In this document: in pieces, positions 42,401 to 52,800 of the stretch
Layout of the letters: each line of letters starts with the position of its first letter
Position numbering within the stretch: the first letter of the stretch is position 1
Assembly: GCF_036417845.1 (NCBI RefSeq)
Contig: NC_090012.1
Coordinates: 1,054,001 to 1,118,000, forward strand
DNA from: Apteryx mantelli
Taxonomy: Eukaryota > Chordata > Aves > Apterygiformes > Apterygidae
Reading direction: 5' to 3'
Length of the DNA: 64,000 bases
Made by a program: the position numbers and the translations under genes
The notes under the pieces: model-generated
The model's input: only the letters and a program-made list of their open reading frames with translations
Told to the model about the DNA's origin: nothing
Database searches by the model: none

Positions 42401-45400
42401 GCCCAGGTTTGGGATTTTCCCAACAACTGGGAGACTCAAGGGCTGGGCGCTGGGACCTGGAGCTTTCCGGCTGTGCCAGAGTTGGAGATTTCACAGGCTG
42501 CCGCGAGGACGCAGAAGATCCCTACCTGATCTCCCCCGTGCACACTTCAGGCACGCGACGCAGCCCCCAAACGAGAAAGAATCAGGGCTTCTCTCGCCTC
42601 CTCTCAACACCAGAGGCGAGGCGAGGCGCCGAGTCGGACGGCAGATGCGTCCCCGCCAGCTCCGCCGGGGCAGGGGCCGAACATTAGAGCCGACGAACCA
42701 AGGGCTGATCGGTGCCGACAGCTCCTGCGCTCCAGCATTTGCCGCGGGTCACGGTCTCGGCCAGAGCACGGCGCAGCGTAACCGCGGCCCCCAGCGAGCG
42801 GTGCCACCTCTGTCCTGCACCCTCCCACCGCCTCAAACACGCGGCTCTACGGGAAAAATATCGCATCCCTGCCACCAACCCCCAGCTGAGACGCGAAGCG
42901 GCCGCAGCACTGCGTTGAAAAGGGAAGGGCAGAACAGGGACCAAAGCGCTTGCAGGAGGATCACGCAGCTAAACCCGCTATTTCGGATCTGCTGGAGTTA
43001 CCGCGAGCCCCTGCGCACTTGTCTAAAGCTTATTTCTCGATCGCGTCGAGGGCAGGAGGGACAGAGGCCTTGTCCCACCGCAGCGCTGGGGCAGCTGTCC
43101 CGCCGATAGATGACCGCAGGCAGCGCTCGTGCCCCACGAGCAGGTGCCGTTGTCCGCATCCCTTCGGAAAGGCAACGCTTGGCAAATCAGTGCCAATGAC
43201 CCGGGTGCTCGGCTGGACCATGCAGCGTGCACGGCGCTTTGCAGAATGCCGGGACGCTCCGACCCGCCACGGCAGAGAGCAGCGGGTACCTCGAAGAGAT
43301 CCAGCAGCCGACACCACATGGTTTACATGAGGCATCTACTTTCCTATTCATTCCTTGGTCTTCAAATTCTCCCGAATCGTCCCCATGGCAAAGCCTCGTG
43401 GTGTGCTTTGGCCTTAAACCAACCACGATTTCCTCCGCACTGCACCAGGAGTGCATGTTTCTCTGAGAAACGCAGAGATTCGACCTTGAATGCATTCTCT
43501 GCCCCAAATGCAGAAGAAACTGTTTCATTTATATTTTACAGTTATTTTTCCCCTGTTAAACTCTTTGTCCAATTTTAGTTTCTCATACAGTACCCAAGCA
43601 ATGGGCTATTAAATGCAATAATCACTGTGCACTTGCTAAAGGGCCTCAGGGAGCTGGACAGAGCCAGCCAGTCACACACACCCCGCAAGGGGTTCGTACC
43701 TCCTTGTAAAATGAGAAAATAAAGATGCTTGATGCAGGGTTACGTGACAAGCTCGCGACAGAGAGAAAAAACAGATGAGACGCCCCGGTTTCCTCTCGCC
43801 AGGGCTCATTGCCAGACCTGCTCCCCGCAGCACAGAGCAGATCCAGGTATCCTGTCTGTGCCCTCTTTCGACCGACTACACATCCCAGACAGCCAATATA
43901 TTGGCCCGAAATGCAAAGGAGGGCCAAGAGAGAAGCACCTGCAGAATTTCCACAAAGCAGCAGTACGTACCCAATACTGCTTTTTTTACCTCTATTGCTG
44001 TGGAAAACTGCAAATCCCATCCAGGTCTCCGTAGGCCACTGTGACTGTCCTTTCTGCGCTTGAAAAGCTCTGGTTACACACTCAGCTTGCTACTATAACT
44101 GCCCTGCTTGAATTAAAAGTAAAGGCCCCCAATTGCTTCTAACTGACCCTTGATTATATTTTTATGCAGTTACTGCATCTGGCCAAGCTGAGGCTCTTGA
44201 ACCCAGAGACGCGGCTTGTGGTATGAGGCTGGCCGTGAGCTCCTCCAAGACGGATTCGAAGCTCGTACCAAGAATATTCAGCGCCTAAAGAGAAGAGGCC
44301 TCCCTCAACGGCTCTAATACAATATGAAAAGCACTGCTGATTTAAAAAACAAGCAAACAAACAAACAAACTGTCACTGTTTTCTTATATTTTAAAGGTAA
44401 TTATGATAGTGAAAGAATCATGGTTCAGGAATTTCCAACAGCATGAAGTGCAAAACTTCACTGTTTACTCTGCCTCTCGTCTCCTAAAACCCAGGAAAGT
44501 CCCATTTCAGTACCCTCGCCGTCCCCACGAGCGCCCGATGAGCTGCGATTCCCGATACAACCCTGCTGACGGGACTGGACGCACCTGCTGCCCCCAGCAG
44601 AAACGGGAAGCCGGAACAAGCGGAGGCCGTCGAATGCCTGCTCATACATCCGAACCCACTTGCAAGCCAGCACATAAGTGTGTTTTCAAAGCCCTGACCA
44701 TTATACTTAGCTATTTTTAGCAAGGGCCACAGTTTATTACATGGCTTTGCTCCACTGACACAAAACCATATTTGCAATCGAGGGATTCTGATCACAAGAT
44801 AGAAGCCACAAGAGTGGTTTCCAGGCATACACCAGAGCACAGAGATAAAAATACAGAACTTGTGCAGTTTGGGCGCGTTTAAGTGTTTAACAACACTTTA
44901 CACCAACTGAAAACAAAGCCAAAGACTAGCTTTAGAGATTTGCATCTCTAACTGCCACAGCGCATCCTGTCCTATGGATGAATGACGAGGAGCAAACGCT
45001 TTCAAAGAAGCTTTGAGCAACAGAAAGGACACTTCTAGTGTAGTCTGGCCCCTTGATGCTTTTGGAGAAGTGCAGCACCCCCCTGGAAACGGCACCGTCC
45101 TAGCCCTGTCCTCGAGGAGCAAAGCACAGAGCAATTGGAGAAACAGCCGCACCGTGCACATCTTCCTCCCATGGCGCAAAAGGAAAGGCAAAGGCAGTTT
45201 TATGGCAGGGCGAGGGGGGTCAGGCACCCGCCGGACCCTGCTCTGGGAGCACTGTTGCTCCAGGCAGCAGCTGTTACCATATTTAAACGGAGGCAAAACC
45301 CTCACGGGTTCCTGCTCCGGGACTGCCTAGAGGGAAGCAGCCTGGGGCGCAGCCCTCGGCACCCTGGGGACGGGACGGTGCCTCCTGCCAGAGGAAGCGG

Positions 45401-45479
45401 TACCAGCACCGGGAAGAGGAGGGTCGGACGGCACCGCTCCTCCCCGGATGGGGAGGGAGTCTGACGCCCCGGTGCAGCC

Positions 45480-46115
45480 CCCCAGCCGCAGCTCCCCCAG
45501 TCCAGGCCCCCCCCATGGCAGGGACCCCCCCCCCCCAGGCTACAACCCCCCCTCCCAAACCCAGTCCCCCCCATGACAGAGCCCCACAACTACCCCCCCA
45601 AGCCTGCAAGGAGTCCCCCAACCTGGCCTCATATGACAGAGCCCCCCAACAGCTCCCCGAGCCTGCACAGAGCCCCCCCAGTCCAATCTCCATCAAGGCA
45701 AAGCCCCTCCAGCCTGCAAAGACCCCCCCAAACCAGCTGCCTCTAAGACAAGAGCCCCCCCAAGACTGCAAAGCCCCCCCCAACCCAGCCCCACATGTCT
45801 GCAAGGAGCCTCGCCCAAGCCTGCAGCCCACGGCCGAGACCCCCAAAATTGCCCCCCCCAACACCAACCCCATGGCAAAGACCCAGCCTTGAAGGCCCCC
45901 CCCCAATCCAGCCTCCCCCATAGCAAAGGCCCCCAAACAGCCCCTCCAACCTGCAAGGCCCCCCCAAAACCAACCCCCATGGCAAAGCACCCCCAGCCTG
46001 CAAGACCCCTCCCCAATCTAGCCCACCTCATGGCGGAGCCCCCCAGACAGGCCCCCCCAAACCCAGCCCGGTGGCGGAGCCCCCCCGGTCGTCCCCCCCC
46101 CAATTCAGGCCCCCA
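45480..46115. repeat. C-rich minisatellite next to AKT2 exon 1
   Basis: About a dozen degenerate units of roughly 45 bp, with recurring CATGGCAAAGCCCCCC, CAGCCTGCAAGG and CCCCCCAACCCAGCC-like segments. It ends some 300 bases from the predicted AKT2 exon 1 donor. Confidence 0.85.
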
Positions 46116-46138
46116 GACTCCCCCGTCCCCCCCCCCCC

Positions 46139-46415
46139 GGTGGCGGGTGGTTCGCTCCCCATAGCATCCCTCTTCCCACCCGCCCCCGCCAGAGGCGGGC
46201 GGGCCCATTCCGGGCTGGGGGGGCCGTGCCCCGCCCCCCGCGGGAGCCGCGGGTGGTGCGGTCCCCGCGGCGCCCCTCGGGAGCCGAGCGGGCCCACTCC
46301 GCAGCGCGGGGAAGCTCCGCCCCCACACCCCTCCCGGGGGGCGCGGGTGGTGCGGTCCCCGTGGCGCCCAGCGGGAGGCGGGCGGGTCCATTGCGCGCGG
46401 CGGGGGGGGAAAGCG
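46139..46415. repeat. Three-copy repeat of about 100 bp in the AKT2 CpG island
   Basis: GCGGGTGGTGCGGTCCCCG and a following GGGCGGGCCCATT-like segment occur at about 46247 and 46337, with a more diverged copy at about 46142 (GCGGGTGGTTCGCTCCCC). The array lies just inside the intron side of the predicted AKT2 exon 1. Confidence 0.7.
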
Positions 46416-46430
46416 GTGCCGGCTCCTCAC

Positions 46431-46520
46431 CTGTCATGGACGCCGCAGGCCCGGTCGGCTGCCGTCGCTCATCCCGGTCGCGGCGGGGCCCCCCGCTCCG
46501 CCTTATCAGGCCCGACGGCG
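46431..46520 (-). other. AKT2: Predicted non-coding first exon of AKT2
   Basis: On the minus strand the sequence GTCCATGACAG is followed by a good donor (GTGAGGAGCC) at 46430, inside the CpG island upstream of AKT2 and on the same strand. Vertebrate AKT2 has a distant untranslated first exon. It contains two ATGs, at 46472 and 46437. The 5' limit is not visible. Confidence 0.5.
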
Positions 46521-46599
46521 CCCGCGCTCCCGGAAACCCCGCCCCCTCCGGGCCCACGCACGCAGGAAGCGGAGACGGGCGGGGGGGGGCGAGGGGGAC

Positions 46600-46890
46600 G
46601 CAGAGGGAAGGACCCCACTCGCCTCCCCGGGGCCGCACTGCGCACGCGCAGCGCGGCGACGCTGACTGCGCACGCGCCCCCTCCGGCGGCCGTGAGCAGC
46701 GCGCCTGCGCCGGGGAGGGCTGCGCGTGGCCTTATGGCGCCTGCGCCGAGGAGAGCGGCGCGTGGCCCCAGCGCGCCTGCGCCGCTCGCCATTTAGTCGA
46801 CCACGTCCGCACATAGGGCGGCAGAGGCCCCGCCCACTTCCGCTGCGCCTCGTTTGCATACGTTTGCATACATTTGCATAACGCCCATCG
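46600..46890 (-). promoter_or_regulatory. AKT2: AKT2 promoter region with NRF1 and octamer motifs
   Basis: Two near-perfect NRF1 palindromes lie at 46639-46650 (TGCGCACGCGCA) and 46667-46678 (TGCGCACGCGCC). A 36-bp unit starting GCGCCTGCGCCG is repeated at 46701, 46737 and 46773. A YY1-like CGCCATTTAG lies near 46787. Three 10-bp octamer-like repeats fill 46851-46880. The block sits upstream of the predicted AKT2 exon 1. Assignment to AKT2 is inferred from position and strand. Confidence 0.5.
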
Positions 46891-47215
46891 CACAAATCCG
46901 GCCGTGCCCGACCGAGGAGGGAGGGGAGCAGAGGAGAAGCCCTCGAGGGCCCCCCTCAAGGGCCCCGACCCCCGCTGGCTCCCACAACCGCGGACCCAGG
47001 CGTCCTGGCATGCAGCGAGCTGCGGCGGCCTCAGCTCCCGGTGACTAACGCGCTGATCCGCCGTCCCGGTGATGCACCGGCCCTTCCCCTCCAGCAGCAG
47101 TCCCAGGGATGGCATAGAGAGCGATGGGTCCTGGAGTAAGAGACGCCAAGTGGGTTCCTGGACAGAGAGGCGTTAAAGCACCAGGAGGGATGAGCCCAGA
47201 GAAGCGTTTTTACGT

Positions 47216-47221
47216 TTTATT
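47216..47221 (-). terminator. Candidate distal poly(A) signal of C19orf47
   Basis: TTTATT here reads AATAAA on the minus strand and would give a 2.6 kb 3' UTR to the C19orf47 orthologue. Other minus-strand AATAAA hexamers occur near 47983 and 48232, so the true end is unsettled. Confidence 0.4.
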
Positions 47222-47819
47222 GCAAAAGCACTCTGAATCCATGTGCCGGGAGAACAGTACACAAACCTCTGCCACCTCCCCACCGCCAGTTACAAAATTC
47301 CGCTTGTGTGCAAATTTCATTCTCTTTCTTAAAGAAAAAAAAAATTCTTTAGGAATCTGAAGGACTAAAGAACACTCACCCCCCCTTCCCTCTAGAATCA
47401 AAGAAAACCTTCAAAAATATATCACCCCAAGCTTCCTATTGTCATTTGAGGGCAAGTCATCCTTTCACAGGATCCCCTTCCCCTCATCCCACCCACTGAG
47501 GAACAGCTGATAAAACGCTAGACAAAATCATTTTTCTTAGGTTTTTCTTCCTCTAACCAACACACATTCAAACACTCGTGAATTAACAAATATTAAAACC
47601 TAGGAACCATGTAATAAAATACCTTTAACAATGGTGTTCTACAAAGAAGGTCGACACACTTCAAACAGAAATGCCCAAACAGGCAGTCATATGAAACCGG
47701 GTTATAAAATCAGAAAAGCAAAAGGTGATGCAATAAACCCACAGCAAACAAAAACAAACAAGAATTAGCAACCTACTTAAGAGGCTTACGCTCAAAGACG
47801 TTAAACCTCATTTTTTGTC

Positions 47820-48079
47820 TTAATAAATATGCTGATAAAATAAGAAAAGCCGGGAACATAACCAGTGTTTTTTCTGCAGTAAAAAGCGAGACCTTAAACC
47901 GCACAGTTGCGGCCCAGGCTCATGCAGCCTTGGCAGAGCCGACTGCCCCCAGGGTCTGCCCACAATGCAGCCACCCTCATCTTTATTACGGAGAAACCTG
48001 GCAAAGGTGACCGAGAACTGCTCGTGCTGGGCCCCCTTCTGCAGAGAGGCTTTGTACCTGAGCATCTCAGAGAGATCTA
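47820..48079 (-). other. Possible extra minus-strand exon
   Basis: A strong acceptor (TTTTTTTCTCCTTTTTAG) is followed by an open frame encoding DLSEMLRYKASLQKGAQHEQ and then FSVTFARFLRNKDEGGC, to a stop at 47820. Its phase (two bases completing a codon) fits splicing from C19orf47 exon 6, which ends in one leftover base. I do not recognise the peptide. It may be an alternative last exon or a chance ORF, and part of the plus strand faintly resembles an old MIR-type SINE. Confidence 0.3.
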
Positions 48080-49814
48080 AAAAGGAGAAAAAAAGAGGCA
48101 TATCCCGAGCCCACAGGCTGCATAGGGCCAGTGTTCAAGCCTGGTGCTGAACCGCACTTACAAGTCACTGAACAGGACCCTAGCCGAGACCTCCGCGCCA
48201 TGAAATCATCAGCTCAGCGGGCTTTAGTTCTTGTTTTTATTTTCCCTGCGTGGGCGGAGGAAAGTCCCTCTTGCAAAGAGGACGCCAGCAGCCTAGCACA
48301 CCAACTGCTCTGCGGCTCTCAAGGGCGTCCTCCACGCACAGCGCTCCCCGCGCTGCCAGTCCCGTCCCCCTCGCACGATGACACCCACAGACTAGGGAAA
48401 ACAAGCCTTCTGGAGAGGAAAAAAAAAAAGGGGCATTCAGAACAGGAGTGGAAGAAGCTCCGGCTGAATGCAGAAACGACGCTGCCAGCACAGCCGGGCG
48501 CACGCGGCCCCTCGGCGCCCTTGGCTGGTGCTCTGCCTGGTGGCTGGCCCCGCGGAGGTTTCGCGGGCGTGCACAGCACACACGGTGCGCATATCATCAC
48601 ACCACGGAGGACCTCAGCCTATTCTCCTAGCGATGGTTTGCAATACAAGCAGAGCGCTTTTCAGGGAAGTTATGCCTTTTGCTGTAAGAAACTCCATTTT
48701 CCTCAGACCTGGCCCCTGCAGGACACAATAGTTCCCACTGCTCTCAGTAGAAAGCTAATGTTGGAGAGCATTGCGTTACTTTAAACATCTAGAGAAAGGC
48801 TCCTGGAAGACCACACAGATTGCTCCTTTCCTCTTCCATCCACCAAACAGTATTTCTGGAACTGGCCATAAACCCAGGCAGCCAGGATATGCAGTTTTTA
48901 GTACATGCCTGGTAGACCTGGGAACTGCCCAGAGGTGAGGATCAGTGTTGCTGCAGCTGTATTTCCATACAACAAACTCGAGGGAAACAATTTTGGTAAC
49001 AGTTGTAAATCCAAGGGTGCTGATTTTAGGTTTCGAAGTGGGAAGAGGCCGGTGAGATCAAGCCAGTGCAGGTGCTAGAAACGCGAGCACGGAAGTATGG
49101 GTAGCAGCAGTGAAGAAACCTAATGCGTCTCTTAGATTGAATTTTGAACAATCAAACAAGTGCCTGAGCAGTTTTCTGAAGCCTTTGTATTTTGGTTTTA
49201 GAGGCTGCTCTGAAACCCTCAAAATCAAGAGTCCCAGCACCAGGCCCCAACTCCGTAATATCTCTTTACGGAGTCCTCCAGGTCCTACTTCCTAGATACA
49301 GGAAAGAACCTGCAGAGGAGAAAAACAAAAAACAGAAAGATAGAAAAAAAAATGCTTTCAGTGAACTGGTGAGGGTATGAGACTGACAGCCCTGGAGTTT
49401 GCAACCCTCTGCTCATCCAGAGGGCCCGAGCTGCCATGCTGTGCCCTGACTTGGCCTCGCACCCGCTGCTGGCACAGAGGATCAAAGAGAACCGTTAGCC
49501 TGGTGGGGAGGGGTTGGTGCTGGCAGAGAACATCTGGCAGACACGAGAACCCCAGCTCATTGCACACAGAGGCAGCCAAATTTGCAGGAAGGTTTTTTTC
49601 TTCCTTTGCATTTAATGGTAAGGGATTAGCCAGGATCAGAAAAAAACTGGGACGAGAAGCCCTGACCTCTGCTACAAAGGAGAAAAATGGGGGTAACAGC
49701 AGACATCCATCAGGAGGGCACTGGATGCGCGTGGAGTGGTAACAACACGTAAAAACCAGAGTGGTTCAAGCACTAGCCACTGGAGAGAGGAGCCTGCAAT
49801 ACCCTGTCCACGTG

Positions 49815-52800
49815 TCAGTCTGCCTTCTTTCCCAGTCTTTTAAAGACGCTAACAGTCCCTGTATTGTCCATCTGAGCGCTAGGGGTTTCGCTGGTGCTGC
49901 TTACCTTCGCGCTCCCCCAAGTCCTCTTTATAGTGACCCTGAACTCAGGCTCCGTTTTACTCTTCGTGCTGGTGATGCTGCTGTCCTGGGCCTCAGCTGG
50001 CAAAGAGGCCTTGCCCAGTCTCTGGATGACGCTGACTTTGGATGCTGCCGGCTCCAGCTTGCGTTCCTTTGCTGCTAGGCGGATACTGGTGGCACTCCTG
50101 TTGCCAAGCCGCCGGATGGCAGTGGCAGCTGGTTTGGCCTCTGAGCTAGTGGCTTTTGCTTTGATGGTCACTACCGGCTTGGCACTTTCCTTGTGTGTGG
50201 GCTTGGAGAGCTTCTTCAGGACACCAGCATACTGCAGGACGGAGCAGTCGTCGTCACTCTCCAGTGCTTTGTCCCCATCCACCTCCAGCGTGTCACCCAG
50301 TCGGCTGAACACCCCTGTGGGCTGGGAAGCAACAAAGAGATCGTCAGTGTCACTGGAAAACAGGGCAAAAAGAAAGGTGGGAGCGGAGGACTGGGGTTTG
50401 CCAAGGGAGCGGGCAGACGTGGGAGCAGGACACGAACACCCACGGTCCTTCTCGCAGCTTTGTCATTTTTGGGGCGTTTGAATTATCTCCCGCTTCCCTT
50501 TGCTCCCCACTTCCCCTGCAGTAAAAAGGGAATAAGGAACCTAACATCACCTGCAAAGTGTTTTGAGACCTGCTGAGGAAAACTGCTGCCCGAGTAACAG
50601 GGATTACTCCTGTATTACAAATATCTGTGGCCTTTAAAATAATGTTTCCTCACACTTTTATTTAGGGGCTGACTCTGCAAGCTGTAGCAAAGTACACCTC
50701 AAAACTTCCTTGCTGAGCTTTTTGCCTCCAGAAAAGGAAACAATATATCATATCCCATATTAAAGGGATCAGAACAGAAGCACAGACAGGGAAATGATTT
50801 GCTGAAGTCGCCCAGGGGTCAGGAGCCACCAATGGAACTCAAGCTTCCTCCACCCCAGACCAGCGCTTTCCCACAGCACCTCCCCACCGTTTTCAGTTTT
50901 CTCTAGTTTGAGGTGATTTTTCTGTGAGAAGTCCTAGGTTCTCAGTACCCAAGACTCCATTCCTCTTCCTTCAAACAGGCAACACAAAGGCAACCCCAGG
51001 GCAATCTTCCCAAACACCTATACCTAGCACCGCTCTCTGCCCCACCAGGCCGGCCCTTCTAATTCATCAGCCAGTTCAATGCCCTCCGGTCAAATCAGTG
51101 AACAAATGACAATAATTATATCCATTAACACAGCAATTTGAACATCAGCAACTGCAGCGCAGGTCCAGTCTATTTAGTGAGGCCACTATACTGGCAGTCT
51201 GATTTTCTGCACGCGAGCCTGAGGCACAGAGGTTTTTTTGCTGGGCTCACAAGACCATTGGGTCTGGCTGATAAGGACCTTCAGCTTTCAGCAGCGAGTA
51301 TGAGACTGCCAACCCCGAACAAGTCTAGGGAAGGGGACCCTCACATTCGAATCTCACGACATTGGGATAAGGGAGCTCTGCAAATACAGCACGGCTATGG
51401 AGAATGACGGCATGGCCCTTATCCAGCACTCAGCACCCCAAACGTGGGACACAGACAGCTGTGACACGAAGCTTCGTGCCGTGTCATGAGGCTGAGCGAT
51501 GTCTCCCTTCCACCCTAGTCCCAGCAGCTTCAGTGGGGTGAGCAGCACGGCAGTGCACGTGCCCACCAAGCCACTGGCAACGGCCGAGTCGCAGCTGAAG
51601 GCAGAAAGAGCACTTCGCTCACCTTGCCTCCCGTAGTCGTGTCGGCTTTTGTCTCAGCTCCCAGACGATCAAACACAGATGTCCTCTGGAGACCTATCGT
51701 TTTCAAGAAAGCAATGTCTTTGAGACTTCCCTAGAAAAGGGAGCTAGAGGAGGTTGCACAAAAGCTATGCAGCATAATGTGGCCAATATGAGGGGCTTGC
51801 GGGACCATACTGAAAAGGCACAATCAGGGCACCCAGCAAAACTAAACAATAGCCATTGTAATGTTGAATAAGTCTCCAACGGAGGGCTAATGCTGTTCCT
51901 CCCACCCAAACCTGGCTATCTGTCCTTGTCTCTTTTTCATAAATAACCCTTAAATAGAGGTGACTGCAACTTTTATTGGTCATAGTGACTTAATACATGT
52001 TCAAAATAATACAACTTCTACTCAACAACTATCTGGATTCAAAAATCCCAATGCAATTGAGCTTCAGTGCCTAGTTTGTAATGCTAGGCTAGGTCATGGA
52101 GTCAGAGAGCAGGTGAGGTGAGGGAAGTATGGCTCATCCTGTCTTTTCTAGTGACAGTCAGAACTGTGAGTTTCTGGAATAGCCTTCCAGAAGAGACAAC
52201 GAGATCAGGAACACCCACTGGGTAACTGGTTTTGGAAGAGCTCAGCACACTACAAACACTTTGCTGGTACCTTTGGCCGCCTGCTGCTCCAGGATTTTCT
52301 TAGTCCTAGGAGTGGTGCCCTTTGGCATGTTGATGATGTACTTCCCCTCCATTTCTGCTGTGACTCGACGACGCTTCACTGGGACCGTTGGACTCTCGTC
52401 CACTGCATCACGCAAACCTCAAAGGCCAAAGACAGACAGAGCTGACACCAACTACTACTAGCTTTGAGCTGGCAATTCTCATCACTCCAAGAATTACATG
52501 CGAGAAGGGCTTTACACTGCCGAGGGGGCAGCACTAGGGCGCTACCCTGGGCTTGAGAAAACTCTGCTACCAACTGCTTTGATGCCAACAGATACCCTGA
52601 AGCACTGGGGCTCTTCAGGCTCCCCACTTTGCCTCGAACTACTTATGAATGCAAACAAGAGAACAGGAATCAGATCATGACAACGCAGCTAGATCCAAGC
52701 CGAAAGGCAGCAGCTATTAAATGCTCACAGCAGAATTTCAATTCAGAATAAAAGGAAAAAGCAAGAGCTGCCCCACGCAGCACGGCAAATGTTTCCCACC

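Larger units (their letters stand above)
31377..46430 (-). other. AKT2: AKT2 intron 1
   Basis: About 15 kb between the 5' end of exon 2 and the non-coding first exon. I see no protein-coding gene, RNA gene or intact transposon here. It holds mostly unique DNA with scattered CpG-rich patches, an AAAC microsatellite near 44345-44372, an A/T-rich AAATAAATAAATAA patch near 34190, and a C-rich minisatellite beside exon 1. A distinct CpG cluster at 39110-39430 may be an internal promoter. Confidence 0.6.

Noticed and set aside
44150-44290. Segment with TTCGAAGCTCG, considered as a tRNA
   Set aside because: No acceptor stem, A box or cloverleaf can be drawn around it.
31377-46430. Many 60-190 codon ORFs in AKT2 intron 1
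   Set aside because: None shows a known domain, a consistent splice pattern or codon bias. They have the length expected by chance at this GC content.
31377-46430. Host intronic microRNA such as the mammalian AKT2-intron miR-641
   Set aside because: No matching hairpin sequence was recognised by eye.
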